Virus record (IMG/VR): IMGVR_UViG_3300017917_002434
Span: 205,731 to 269,730 of that record
Length of the DNA: 64,000 bases
Reading direction: 5' to 3' (one strand)
Source of the DNA: a virus
Positions 49,508-58,003 of this stretch are shown one piece after another. Both the position numbers and the translations under genes were made by a program. Within the stretch, counting starts at the first letter, position 1, and every line of letters starts with the position of its first letter. The notes beneath the pieces are model-generated. The model saw only the letters and a program-made list of their open reading frames with translations, was not told the DNA's origin and did not search any database.

Positions 49508-50085
49508 TGCCAGATATTGATATTGACTTTGAAGATCGTACGAAAGCACTAGCAGTACTCAAGCACATCAAAGCCAGTCGCTTAGATCGAGGAGAATTAG
49601 TTCCTCATAATACCGGTGTTTATCTTCACTCCGTTCCAATAGATGCGGGTAAGAATATATGCTCGATAGATCACGAAACCGCAGAAGAAAAAAATTATTT
49701 TAAGATAGATTTTTTGAATGTCAGTGTTTATAAAGATGTTAGAGATGAAGCACATCTTATTCAACTTATGGAGACAGAGCCACTATGGGATCTACTGGAA
49801 CAGGACGAATTCACGGATTTACTATTCCACGTAAATGGGTACGGGAACTTATTGAGACAGATGAAACCTCATTCTATAGAAGAATTGGCAATGTTGCTCG
49901 CTTTAATCCGCCCAGCGAAGAGACACCTCGTTGGGAAGAGCTGGACGGAGATTGGGACGACGATCTGGGAGAAACCGGAGAACGGTGAGTACTATTTTAA
50001 GAAAAGCCACGCTATAGCTTATGCTACAGCTATTGTGGTACAGATGAATCTAATCTGCGAAAAAGTCAGCTACGAGTTTAGTTGA
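49507..50085 (+). CDS. Miniature DnaE/Pol III-alpha palm-like protein
   Basis: 192 residues collinear with the polymerase core of bacterial DnaE, but far smaller. MPDIDIDF (1-8) matches E. coli MPDFDVDF (catalytic Asp401/403). HNTGVYL matches HAGGVVI. FKIDFLNVSVYKDV (Asp68) matches VKFDFLGLRTLTII (Asp555). LLRQMKPHSIEELAMLLALI then RP matches the KDLI..QP.CFEDMIALVAL then RP region. YYFKKSHAIAYA matches FNKSHSAAYA. All three catalytic Asp positions are kept; PHP, most of the fingers, beta-binding and OB domains are absent. It lies in the replication operon. Active polymerase, primase-like enzyme or regulator cannot be decided from sequence. Confidence 0.8.
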   Translation: MPDIDIDFEDRTKALAVLKHIKASRLDRGELVPHNTGVYLHSVPIDAGKNICSIDHETAEEKNYFKIDFLNVSVYKDVRDEAHLIQLMETEPLWDLLEQDEFTDLLFHVNGYGNLLRQMKPHSIEELAMLLALIRPAKRHLVGKSWTEIGTTIWEKPENGEYYFKKSHAIAYATAIVVQMNLICEKVSYEFS

Positions 50086-50460
50086 TTATTTTGAAGGCTT
50101 TCTAACCAGCGTTATAGATTTTCTTTTAACACGCTTGGTCATAATATCATTAAGACTAGTAACAGGTCCGAACATTACCTTTACATCTTTGGTACTGAAA
50201 TTTCTAATAATATATCTAAACTCTATCATTTCCTTTGATAAGAATATATTAATAGGAATCTGCCTATTTGATTCCCACCACCATATTTCGCCTAGTTCTA
50301 AAAACCTAGTTTTCTCTTTTTCGGAACGTAAAGAACTGTAATCGTAGATGCTGGTGATAGCGGCGTCTTGATTTATTATTATTCCTACATATTCTTGGTC
50401 CACATACGTTATTACGCTTATGAACGGAAAGTTTTCTTGTAAATGTTGACTAATTCTCAT
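50086..50460 (-). CDS. Conserved T4-like phage protein, unknown
   Basis: 124 residues. HLQENFPFISVITYVDQEYV, a FLELGEIWWWESNRQIPINI stretch, FRYIIRNFSTKDVKVMFGP and a basic KRKSITLVRKP tail recur in marine T4-like phages without a function. Convergent with the DnaE-like gene and divergent from the next structural gene. Has a minus-strand sigma70-type promoter. Confidence 0.75.
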   Translation of the reverse strand: MRISQHLQENFPFISVITYVDQEYVGIIINQDAAITSIYDYSSLRSEKEKTRFLELGEIWWWESNRQIPINIFLSKEMIEFRYIIRNFSTKDVKVMFGPVTSLNDIMTKRVKRKSITLVRKPSK

Positions 50461-50461
50461 C

Positions 50462-50469
50462 GATAAATA
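50462..50469 (+). promoter_or_regulatory. Late promoter box GATAAATA
   Basis: 22 nt before the ATG at 50492. It overlaps the start region of the divergent minus-strand transcript. Confidence 0.6.
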
Positions 50470-50473
50470 CTAA

Positions 50474-50502
50474 ATTATAGGGCCACTGAATATGCAGCTC
50501 AA
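50474..50502 (-). promoter_or_regulatory. Sigma70-type promoter TTGAGC-N17-TATAAT (minus)
   Basis: -10 at 50474-50479 and -35 at 50497-50502 on the minus strand. Predicts a start about 7 nt before the ATG at 50460. Confidence 0.65.
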
Positions 50503-50953
50503 TCCGTGTTATTTATATTCGAATCGAATGGACATATATACTAATCTTGGCTCTTGGACAAAGGAGAGGTTTAGAAAAGTGTATCAACGAACAATGAAAA
50601 TCTATAAGGGCGTGGATAATCGTCTAGACTTCCAAGTCCGCAATAACGACAATAAGCCTAAGGATATCACCGATCTAACCAGTGTTACTTTTAATATAGT
50701 AGCAGTAGATACAAAAGGTATCCAATTACAAAAAGCAGTTACTATCGAAACGCCAGCACAGGGTAAAATGTTTGTACTCCTAACTGAAGAAGAAATCCAG
50801 GATTTAGAACGTGGGTACTATCATTTCAGCATGTTTTATATTGATAGTGATGGTAATAGGTTCCCATTATACGGAGACAGCCAGTATGATGCTTTGGGAC
50901 AATTACACGTAATCGATGGTGCTTTTGATATTGACAGCACGACTGTAATCTAG
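50492..50953 (+). CDS. Structural protein with Ig-like baseplate-type domain
   Basis: 153 residues. KIYKGVDNRLDFQVRNNDNK, TSVTFNIVAVDTKG, AQGKMFVLLTEEEIQDLERG and a YHFSMFYIDSDGNRFPLYGD segment look like the BppU-type Ig-like domain of phage baseplate and capsid-decoration proteins. A late promoter precedes it, while its neighbours are replication genes with early promoters. ATG 50528 is an alternative start. Confidence 0.72.
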   Translation: MQLNPCYLYSNRMDIYTNLGSWTKERFRKVYQRTMKIYKGVDNRLDFQVRNNDNKPKDITDLTSVTFNIVAVDTKGIQLQKAVTIETPAQGKMFVLLTEEEIQDLERGYYHFSMFYIDSDGNRFPLYGDSQYDALGQLHVIDGAFDIDSTTVI

Positions 50954-50959
50954 TATAAT
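50931..50959 (+). promoter_or_regulatory. Sigma70-type promoter TTGACA-N17-TATAAT, leaderless gp61
   Basis: Perfect -35 (50931-50936), 17-bp spacer, perfect -10 (50954-50959), 6 nt to the ATG at 50966. The -35 lies inside the 3' end of the previous gene. Confidence 0.9.
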
Positions 50960-50965
50960 TAGTCT

Positions 50966-51973
50966 ATGGCTCTGGTCGTAGACATCTTTCAAAAACATCT
51001 TCCTTATAAAAAGAAGCAAACTCCCAGCGGATGGATCAGTTTTGATGCTCCGTGTTGTCATCATCGGGGTGAAGGCACTGATACTAGACAGCGGGGTGGA
51101 GTGAAATTTTCTGACGGTTTAGTATTCAATTGTTTTAATTGTGGATATACTGCCAGTTGGAAACCGGGTAGACAGATCAGTCAAAAATTACGACAGTTAA
51201 TGATTTGGTTGGGTGCTCCTGACGATGATATCAACATGATGGTGTTTGAAGCACTGAAAACAGAAAGCGGTGCTGAAGATACTACCAAAGATCGAGAATT
51301 AATTGATTTCGTTAATAAAGATCTTCCAGACGGTGCTTTACCCATATCAGAGTGGATTGATCAAGAAATAGGTCACGATCTCGAAATACAGTTAGCTGAG
51401 GTGGTAAGTTATCTAGTAGATCGAGGTTGCGATCCATTAGATGATAGATTTTATTGGACTCCTATTGATATCAAAGATAGAGTTATCATACCCTTTACCT
51501 ATGGTGGCAGAATCGTCGGTTGGACTGCTAGAAAAGTTAAAGAAGGCAAACCAAAATATCTGTCAGACCAACATCCTAACTTTGTTTTTAATCTAGATTC
51601 AATCAAACAAGATCAACGATATCTTTTCGTAGTCGAAGGTCCTTTTGATGCTATGGCTGTCAACGGCGTAGCACTACTACACAACGAAATATCAGAAAAT
51701 CAAGCAAGGCTGATAAACAAGATGGGCAAAGAAGTTATAGTAATTCCAGATCAAGACAAAGCAGGTAGTAAACTTATAGAACATGCCTTGAAGTGGGATT
51801 GGGCTGTGGCATTTCCTACATGGCATGATGATGTTAAAGATTGTTCAGATGCTGTAAGGAGGTATGGTAGTTTGTTTGTAGCTGTAGATGCCATCTCAAC
51901 TGCTCAGCAAGGTGCGATTCGGATAAATTTATATAAGAACAAATTTGATAAAAAGGTACAGGAAAATGTTTAG
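50966..51973 (+). CDS. gp61: DNA primase gp61
   Basis: 335 residues. N-terminal zinc-binding domain (Cys30/Cys31-His32-His33 and Cys56/Cys59 in FNCFNCGY). TOPRIM domain with FVVEGPFDAM (Glu224) and VIPDQDKAG (Asp262, Asp264). Makes RNA primers with helicase gp41. First gene of an early operon that runs to gp41; own leaderless promoter. Confidence 0.93.
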   Translation: MALVVDIFQKHLPYKKKQTPSGWISFDAPCCHHRGEGTDTRQRGGVKFSDGLVFNCFNCGYTASWKPGRQISQKLRQLMIWLGAPDDDINMMVFEALKTESGAEDTTKDRELIDFVNKDLPDGALPISEWIDQEIGHDLEIQLAEVVSYLVDRGCDPLDDRFYWTPIDIKDRVIIPFTYGGRIVGWTARKVKEGKPKYLSDQHPNFVFNLDSIKQDQRYLFVVEGPFDAMAVNGVALLHNEISENQARLINKMGKEVIVIPDQDKAGSKLIEHALKWDWAVAFPTWHDDVKDCSDAVRRYGSLFVAVDAISTAQQGAIRINLYKNKFDKKVQENV

Positions 51974-52058
51974 ATTATATAGAAAATTTAGAGATTGGTT
52001 GCTCTATCGAAAACGTATCAAAGAGCTTCGTAAAAGAGATCCATTTATCTACAAATGA
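51966..52058 (+). CDS. 30-residue basic peptide between gp61 and carbamoyltransferase
   Basis: MFRLYRKFRDWLLYRKRIKE followed by LRKRDPFIYK: a single amphipathic, very basic helix. It overlaps the gp61 stop by 8 nt and the next start by 4 nt (ATGA), which argues that it is really translated. I recall similar mini-genes ending in RDPFIY after primase in related phages. Function unknown; could couple translation or bind nucleic acid. Confidence 0.7.
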   Translation: MFRLYRKFRDWLLYRKRIKELRKRDPFIYK

Positions 52059-52981
52059 TTACCTGGGGAATCAATGCCTTAAATCACGATATCAGCATCG
52101 CGGTCTTTGAAGGCAAACATTTAAAAAAATTTGAAACGGTTAAAGGTAAAGATACCGACCACGATATTATCAAAAGGTCTCTAAATGCCTCTAGCGGTCA
52201 TGGGCCTAGTGTTATCGCATGGTATGAACGACCATGGATAAAGAAGACACGTCAGTTATATGCCGGTCAATATAACGCAGCCTTTGACATGAGCGTAGTA
52301 CCTCGATTATGGCTGAAACGCAATAACTTAGGATATGCCAAAGTAAAATACTTTCCACACCACAAGAGTCACGCCGCAGCTGGTTTTCTAACTAGTCCGT
52401 TTGATAAAGCCACTGTGGTTGTATTAGATGCTATGGGAGAGTGGGAATCTGCTACAATCTGGTATGGGCACGGAACTGAGCTAAAAAAGATATGGAGTAG
52501 AAGTTACCCAAACAGTCTAGGTATATTTTATTCTGCCTTTACTCAACTAATAGGTTATAAACCTGTATCCGAAGAATACTTGTTACAGCAAGACAGCGAA
52601 AAAGGTGATCCAAAAAAATACTACGAGTTAGTTAAAAATTATTTTAATGGCGTTGTTAGTCTTCGATATAATTTACACTGTGGCGTATTAGATTGGCCTT
52701 GGCCTATAGTGACTAATCAAGATAAATGGGATATAGCTGCCGCTGTCCAATGTGTATTCGAAGAACAAGCAGACATGGTGATGTTGATCGCTAGGAGATT
52801 ATCAGAAAGTAGAAATCTCGTTTATATGGGCGGCTGTGCTATGAACAGCAAATACAATAGATATCTCAGCACACAATGGGATAATGTTTGGTCATTACCT
52901 AATACTGGTGATCCTAGCAGTGCTATAGGTGCTGCTCTTTTACATCTCGATACCAGGATAACATTACCCAAAGATCTATGA
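52055..52981 (+). CDS. Carbamoyltransferase N-domain only (NodU family)
   Basis: 308 residues that cover just the ASKHA (Kae1-like) domain of the NodU/TobZ family. WGINALNHDISIAVFE at the N terminus, the metal-binding KYFPHHKSHAAAGF, ATVVVLDAMGEWESATIW, NSLGIFYSAFTQLIGYKP, VYMGGCAMNSKYN and TGDPSSAIGAALL. It stops there, without the YrdC/TsaC-like domain that makes carbamoyl-adenylate. The protein at 1-1167 still has that domain. Sits between primase and radical SAM genes with 4-nt overlaps. Confidence 0.85.
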   Translation: MITWGINALNHDISIAVFEGKHLKKFETVKGKDTDHDIIKRSLNASSGHGPSVIAWYERPWIKKTRQLYAGQYNAAFDMSVVPRLWLKRNNLGYAKVKYFPHHKSHAAAGFLTSPFDKATVVVLDAMGEWESATIWYGHGTELKKIWSRSYPNSLGIFYSAFTQLIGYKPVSEEYLLQQDSEKGDPKKYYELVKNYFNGVVSLRYNLHCGVLDWPWPIVTNQDKWDIAAAVQCVFEEQADMVMLIARRLSESRNLVYMGGCAMNSKYNRYLSTQWDNVWSLPNTGDPSSAIGAALLHLDTRITLPKDL

Positions 52982-54144
52982 CAAAATGTGTAAATGCTTA
53001 TATGAATCTCAGCGTTCATCCAAATGGTGTAGTAAAGCCATGTTGTATGAGCAGAAAGATTTTCGTAACAGATGATAAAAAACAATCACTGGAATCAGCT
53101 AAGATCAAAGATTTTTGGCAGAGCAAGGATCGACAATCTTTTATACAGAGATTAGAGCAAGGCGAACAGTTATCAGAATGTTCTAGTTGCTGGGCCGAAG
53201 AACGAGCAGGAAAAAAATCTAAACGGTTGCGTGACAACGAGCTGTGGGGCGAAAATAATTTCGATGCCAGCAGCCAACCAGTGGTGCTAGATATCAGCAT
53301 GGACAATCTATGTAATCTACGCTGTCGCATCTGTGGGCCTGAAAATTCCAGTCAATGGCAAGCTGAAGAATCTAAAAGACTAGGCGATAAAATGCCTAAG
53401 ATGTTTAAAGTAAAAGACCAATGGCAAGAATTAATAGATTTCAGCAAATCAGTACAGCACATTGATTTCAGCGGTGGAGAACCATTCTATATCGACAACC
53501 ATTGGAAATTATTAAAGCATTTGGTAGAAAATGGTCGTAGCCGCAGTATAAGTCTACACTACAACACCAATGGAACAATATTTCCTAAAGAAAACATAGA
53601 GTTATTAAATCAGTTTAAATCTGTAGATATACAGATCAGTACAGACGGTATTGATAAAAAATTTGAATATCTACGACATCCTGCTGTATGGGATGAACAT
53701 GTGTCTAATATAGAAGAATTTAAAAAGCAAAACTGGAAGATAGGTGTGTGTTTTAGTCTCAGCGTGTTCAATGTCAACGATGTATTTGAAACCTATGAAT
53801 TCTATAGATCCAAAGGACTTAGTTTTTATCTCAACATAGTACACGGCGATCACAGTGTACAGATAATGCCTAGAGACCTAAGAAATCAGATTATTAGAAA
53901 ATTAGAATCCTGCCATAGCAGAGTAGATCAGAAAGATTGGGATGAAAATAAATCGGTGATCGTAGGCTATCTAAACAGTCCCTTTGACCTTAGTTGGAAA
54001 TGGCAGACATTTTGGCAGGCTACTTATAATCGCGATCAATTGCGGCAGCAGAATTATACTGAAGTGTTTCCTGAGACTTGGAAGATGGTAGAGCCTTGGC
54101 TTGCTAGTACTAGAATAAGAGTGTATAATATTAATAATGTATAA
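52978..54144 (+). CDS. Radical SAM enzyme with extra Cys-rich segment
   Basis: 388 residues. The CNLRCRIC motif (Cys112, Cys116, Cys119) binds the SAM [4Fe-4S] cluster; HIDFSGGEPF is the GGE motif. Unusually, the N-terminal segment before it has CVNAYMNLSVHPNGVVKPCC (Cys4, Cys22, Cys23) and CSSC (Cys68, Cys71), resembling a SPASM/twitch-type auxiliary cluster moved to the N terminus. Substrate unknown. Coupled by 4-nt overlap to the carbamoyltransferase and by 8 nt to the SGNH-like gene. Confidence 0.9.
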   Translation: MTKCVNAYMNLSVHPNGVVKPCCMSRKIFVTDDKKQSLESAKIKDFWQSKDRQSFIQRLEQGEQLSECSSCWAEERAGKKSKRLRDNELWGENNFDASSQPVVLDISMDNLCNLRCRICGPENSSQWQAEESKRLGDKMPKMFKVKDQWQELIDFSKSVQHIDFSGGEPFYIDNHWKLLKHLVENGRSRSISLHYNTNGTIFPKENIELLNQFKSVDIQISTDGIDKKFEYLRHPAVWDEHVSNIEEFKKQNWKIGVCFSLSVFNVNDVFETYEFYRSKGLSFYLNIVHGDHSVQIMPRDLRNQIIRKLESCHSRVDQKDWDENKSVIVGYLNSPFDLSWKWQTFWQATYNRDQLRQQNYTEVFPETWKMVEPWLASTRIRVYNINNV

Positions 54145-54829
54145 GTGGAATGATATTGTTGTTGTAGGTGACAGTTTCTGTGCGGCACGAAGTGTGCCTA
54201 ATCACTGGCCCTATAGATTAGCCAATCTAATCACTGGCGAAGATCCCGGCCCTAAGCGACCTGTGAGAGGACACGGATGGGGTGGTGCCAGTTGGTGGGC
54301 AGTCAAAAAACAGTTGCCTTTTTATCTCAAAGCAGGACCTAAGATTCTAGTAGTGTGCCATACAGAGCCTATGAGATTACCCAACGATAGAAACAAACCC
54401 ATAGGATTAGCCACAGCCGAAGCAGATAATCCTGACACCGTAGAGAACACCGATTTCGCTCTGTACGAAGCTGCTAGACAATATTATAGAAATCTGTTCT
54501 GCGAAGACTTTCATCTATGGTCACAGGAGCAATGGTTTAAAGAACTAGACGATCTAGTTGATAGTACTGCTAGCCTTGAACAGGTTTATCACCTACACTG
54601 TTTCCGCGGTAAATGGAACCGGTATCCGTTCAGACGCGGTGTGAGATTTTTAGATAATCTGTTTCACTACGCTGAACCTAGTGACAAAGATTATCAGGGC
54701 AATGAAAATCATAATCATTTTGATTCTGCCAATAATCATAGGTTGGCTCAACAACTAGCAGAGCTGATTAAAAATTATCCCGGGGACGGGCATGTGGTAA
54801 GTAAATTTACTCTCAAAGAAAAACGATGA
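54137..54829 (+). CDS. SGNH/GDSL-hydrolase-like protein
   Basis: 230 residues. The N-terminal DIVVVGDSFCAARS fits the GDS block with Ser nucleophile. GWGGASWWAVK suggests the block II Gly, and the C-terminal HNHFDSANNHRLAQQL could give the D-x-x-H pair. SGNH proteins act as esterases or acyltransferases on sugars. It overlaps radical SAM upstream and gp41 downstream (ATGA). No signal peptide. Confidence 0.72.
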   Translation: MYKWNDIVVVGDSFCAARSVPNHWPYRLANLITGEDPGPKRPVRGHGWGGASWWAVKKQLPFYLKAGPKILVVCHTEPMRLPNDRNKPIGLATAEADNPDTVENTDFALYEAARQYYRNLFCEDFHLWSQEQWFKELDDLVDSTASLEQVYHLHCFRGKWNRYPFRRGVRFLDNLFHYAEPSDKDYQGNENHNHFDSANNHRLAQQLAELIKNYPGDGHVVSKFTLKEKR

Positions 54830-56250
54830 CTAAGAATTACGATTACGACGTACAGAAATTATATCTAGAAATGATGTTGGCAGATGCTGAAACATTCGTT
54901 CGCTGCCAAGGTATTTTCGACAGTACTCTGTTTGATAGAAAACTACAAGAAGCCGCAGAATTCGTACACAAATACGCAGAGCAGTATACAGTATTGCCAG
55001 AGTTTGAGATGGTCAATGCCAGTTGTGGCACAGATCTAAAAGACCCCGGAGAGCTCAAAGATGGACACTTAGATTGGCTCATGGATGAATTTGAACAGTT
55101 TACTCGTCATAAGAGTCTAGAACGTGCTATCATTGAATCGGCTGATCTATTAGAAAAACATGACTATGGTCAGGTAGAAGCTAAGATCAAAGAAGCTGTA
55201 CAGATTGGTCTGGCTCGAGACATGGGCACAGATTATTTCGCTGATCCTAGAGCACGTCTGATGGGACTCAAAGACAAGAATGGGCAGGTCAGTACAGGTT
55301 GGTCCAGCATGGATCGTAAACTGTTTGGCGGCATGAATCGTGGAGAACTGAATATCTTCGCAGGCGGATCTGGTGCTGGTAAAAGTCTGTTCTTAGCCAA
55401 CCTTGGAGTGAACTGGGCGTTGAATGGTATGAACGTGATATACCTAACACTGGAACTTTCAGAAGCATTGGTCAGTATGCGTATCGATTCTATGCTCACA
55501 GGTGTGCCCACTAAAGAGATCTTTAGAAACATCGATGACATCGAGATGAAGGTCAAACTCGTGGGCAAGAAAGCAGGACTATTCCAAGTCAAATACATGC
55601 CATCAGGTAAGACTGTCAACGACATACGTGCTTATATCAAAGAATATGAGATCAAAGTTGGACGTCGTGTAGATGTGTTGTTAGTGGATTATATGGATCT
55701 ATTGATGCCTATCTCTAAGAAGATTTCGCCAGCGGACCTGTTTATCAAAGACAAATTCGTATCAGAAGAACTGCGTAATCTAGCCATGGAGAAACAGTGT
55801 GTGTTCGTTACAGCGGCACAGTTGAATCGTGGGGCTGTTGAAGAAGTAGAATTTGATCACAGCCACATTTCAGGTGGTTTGTCAAAGATCCAGACAGCAG
55901 ACAACGTGTTTGGTATCTTTACCAGCCGTGCTATGCGTGAGCGTGGTCGCTATCAATTACAGCTGATGAAGACTCGTAGTTCAAGCGGTGTAGGACAAAA
56001 GATAGATCTAGAGTACAATATCGAGACACTGAGAATCACTGATCTACCAGAGGATCAGCAGGAACAGGAAAGCCAGATGCGTAGCAGCCAGATCATCAAT
56101 CAGATCAAATCACGCACCAGCACAGTGGTAGACGAAGATGGCGTCATAGATCCCAATCGCGGCAGCAGTCTAACACCCGCACCCAAGGCCATAGTAGAAA
56201 GCACCAAACTCAAACAGTTTATCAATAACCTAACACAAGATGAAGAGTAA
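54826..56250 (+). CDS. gp41: Replicative DNA helicase gp41
   Basis: 474 residues, DnaB-like. Helical N-terminal domain (1-~140), then a RecA-type motor with Walker A AGGSGAGKS (179-187), VDVLLVDYMDLL Walker B, the AAQLNRG segment and a final KTRSSSGVGQKIDL arginine-finger region. Unwinds the lagging-strand template with gp61. Last major gene of the gp61 operon; a small gene overlaps its end by 11 nt. Confidence 0.95.
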   Translation: MTKNYDYDVQKLYLEMMLADAETFVRCQGIFDSTLFDRKLQEAAEFVHKYAEQYTVLPEFEMVNASCGTDLKDPGELKDGHLDWLMDEFEQFTRHKSLERAIIESADLLEKHDYGQVEAKIKEAVQIGLARDMGTDYFADPRARLMGLKDKNGQVSTGWSSMDRKLFGGMNRGELNIFAGGSGAGKSLFLANLGVNWALNGMNVIYLTLELSEALVSMRIDSMLTGVPTKEIFRNIDDIEMKVKLVGKKAGLFQVKYMPSGKTVNDIRAYIKEYEIKVGRRVDVLLVDYMDLLMPISKKISPADLFIKDKFVSEELRNLAMEKQCVFVTAAQLNRGAVEEVEFDHSHISGGLSKIQTADNVFGIFTSRAMRERGRYQLQLMKTRSSSGVGQKIDLEYNIETLRITDLPEDQQEQESQMRSSQIINQIKSRTSTVVDEDGVIDPNRGSSLTPAPKAIVESTKLKQFINNLTQDEE

Positions 56251-56476
56251 AGCAGTAGAGCTATTGAAGTGGTTACCTCAAGAAGAAGAAAACATCGAAA
56301 TTGACTGGCCCAAAGTACACAAGACCATAGGTTTGGATCAGACCCAGTGGTTGCTCAAACAGTCACGATACGACTGCCAGATCATACTGGAACGCAGAGA
56401 CGTTTACTGTCGTTTGATCGCTGAATTTTACAACGAACATACATTATTAAATTATCAGCTAAAGTGGGCTAAATAA
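56240..56476 (+). CDS. Small unknown protein after gp41
   Basis: 78 residues, Trp-containing, helical, with a WPKVHKTIGLDQTQWLLKQ segment and a C-terminal YNEHTLLNYQLKWAK. Overlaps gp41 by 11 nt. Not recognised; presumably co-expressed with the helicase. Confidence 0.65.
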   Translation: MKSKAVELLKWLPQEEENIEIDWPKVHKTIGLDQTQWLLKQSRYDCQIILERRDVYCRLIAEFYNEHTLLNYQLKWAK

Positions 56477-56479
56477 TGG

Positions 56480-56824
56480 ATGCGTGCAAAAGAATTTATC
56501 ACTGAACGTACTTTCCCCCAGCGTAAAAGCTCGGTGATGAGTACCACATTCCATTTTCCTACCATGCCCTCTGCTAACCCCTATGCTGCCTATAGATTTG
56601 GCATGGCCATGGCAGATCACACTCTGACCTACCCGGAAGGCCCTGTGAGCAATCATGCTGTGATAGTAGCATATACTCCTGAAGAGGAAGAGATCATCAA
56701 AGGTGCTACTCGCCAGACTGGGCACAAGGGCAAATTAGCCGCAGATCGTGGCAGTCATGAGCCCCAGGATACCTATACGCAGAGCCCTGTAGCCCAAAGA
56801 AAAAAGAACAAGTACGGAGTCTAG
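56480..56824 (+). CDS. Small protein with capsid-targeting-like N terminus
   Basis: 114 residues. MRAKEFITERTF resembles the T4 capsid-targeting peptide (I-T-E before Arg). NPYAAYRFGMAMA and YTPEEEEIIKGATRQTG followed by a basic C terminus recur in marine T4-like phages. An internal head protein is possible. It lies 3 nt after the previous gene and directly before the nucleotidyltransferase. Confidence 0.68.
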   Translation: MRAKEFITERTFPQRKSSVMSTTFHFPTMPSANPYAAYRFGMAMADHTLTYPEGPVSNHAVIVAYTPEEEEIIKGATRQTGHKGKLAADRGSHEPQDTYTQSPVAQRKKNKYGV

Positions 56825-57523
56825 ATGCTGCTGAGAGAACTGTTAGAGCGTGTGTCAGTTACTGTTAATCGAGAGTTAAATCCTCGACTGTGGCGTGACG
56901 GTGAGTTAGATCCCGAAGTAAAACAGCATCTACTAAAGATCGCTGATCATTTTGAGCGTTTCGTGGGCATAGATCTGCCTGTCAAAGACATCACTGTGAC
57001 AGGATCTAACGCTAACTATACCTGGACCAGCCATTCCGATCTAGACCTACATCTCATAGTTCCCGGCACTCCCACAGACGAAGATCGCGAGCTGTATTCT
57101 GCTAAAAAGAGCCTATGGTCAGAACAGCACAACATCATGATACGGGGACATGAAGTAGAGTGCTATGTCCAGGGCGAAGACGAACCGCATCACTCTACGG
57201 GTGTCTACAGTCTCACCACAGACACATGGGTGATCCAACCCGAAAAAGTAGAACCCACCATAGACGACAATGCCGTAGATGCCAAGTATCAGGATCTTAC
57301 CAGATTGATACAGCTGGCTCTAGACAACTCCAGATTAGATCAGCTGAATCGTGTCAAAGATCGTGTGACCAAGATGCGTAAAGCGGGCCTAGAACGTGCG
57401 GGCGAATGGTCAACAGAAAATCTCGTATTCAAAGAACTACGCAGATCGGGGTTGATAGATCAACTTGCTGAGCGTATCCGTGAACTGGAAGATTCAGAAC
57501 TGAGTCTAGAAAATCGCAAATAA
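56825..57523 (+). CDS. Nucleotidyltransferase (pol beta superfamily)
   Basis: 232 residues. TVTGSNANYTWTSHSDLDLH carries the GS...DxD motif of minimal nucleotidyltransferases, with a third acidic residue in the HEVECYVQ strand. The C-terminal ~90 residues are helical. Such enzymes adenylylate or uridylylate small molecules, RNA or proteins; the substrate is unknown. ATG directly follows the upstream stop. Confidence 0.82.
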   Translation: MLLRELLERVSVTVNRELNPRLWRDGELDPEVKQHLLKIADHFERFVGIDLPVKDITVTGSNANYTWTSHSDLDLHLIVPGTPTDEDRELYSAKKSLWSEQHNIMIRGHEVECYVQGEDEPHHSTGVYSLTTDTWVIQPEKVEPTIDDNAVDAKYQDLTRLIQLALDNSRLDQLNRVKDRVTKMRKAGLERAGEWSTENLVFKELRRSGLIDQLAERIRELEDSELSLENRK

Positions 57524-57534
57524 TAGTAGCAGAT

Positions 57535-57542
57535 TATAAATA
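57535..57542 (+). promoter_or_regulatory. Perfect late promoter TATAAATA
   Basis: 27 nt before the ATG at 57569; an AGGGGA site lies in the leader. Confidence 0.8.
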
Positions 57543-57568
57543 CCTGTATATAACAGGGGAACAGCAAC

Positions 57569-58003
57569 ATGCTACACATCATCAGAGACCTAGGGGACGA
57601 TCTCACAAGATTGATCAAGGACGACCCTGTGAGACCTGAAATTCCCCTAGAACAGAGAATCAACAGCAATTCAGAGATATTCGTGCTGAAATCAGAAGAC
57701 GACACACCCTTGGCCGTGACCTGTGTGAAATTCCTGGAATCAGTGCCCACAGAAGTAGAAGATCTTACCAATACCGCAGTAAACACTACCACAGCAGTGT
57801 TCTACACCATATGGTCATATGCCGCAGGTGCGGGCCGCAGACTCATAGAAGAAGCACAGGCCGAGATCAAGAAAACACATCCAGAAGTCAAAACCTATGT
57901 GACACTGAGTCCAAAGACCGAAATGGCCGAACGCTTCCACCTTAAAAACGGTGCGGAAAAATGGCGAGTCAACGAACGATCAGTGAACTATCTGTATAGA
58001 TGA
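57569..58003 (+). CDS. GNAT-like acetyltransferase-fold protein
   Basis: 144 residues. YAAGAGRRLIEEAQAEIKKT fits the acetyl-CoA-binding motif A helix, and VTLSPKTEMAERFHLKNGAE is typical of GNAT motif B (SP.T.MA.RFH..NGA). The N-terminal half is less typical. Substrate unknown. Late promoter upstream; its stop overlaps the following membrane-protein start. Confidence 0.72.
   Translation: MLHIIRDLGDDLTRLIKDDPVRPEIPLEQRINSNSEIFVLKSEDDTPLAVTCVKFLESVPTEVEDLTNTAVNTTTAVFYTIWSYAAGAGRRLIEEAQAEIKKTHPEVKTYVTLSPKTEMAERFHLKNGAEKWRVNERSVNYLYR

Noticed and set aside
49785-49988. 67-codon plus-strand frame within the DnaE-like gene
   Set aside because: Internal out-of-frame ORF; the overlapping DnaE-like frame carries all conserved motifs.
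55233-55625. 130-codon minus-strand frame inside gp41
   Set aside because: Complementary to the conserved helicase motor; Ser/Leu-rich shadow with no ribosome site.
57460-57792. 110-codon minus-strand frame
   Set aside because: Crosses two plus-strand genes and their late promoter; composition is that of a shadow frame.
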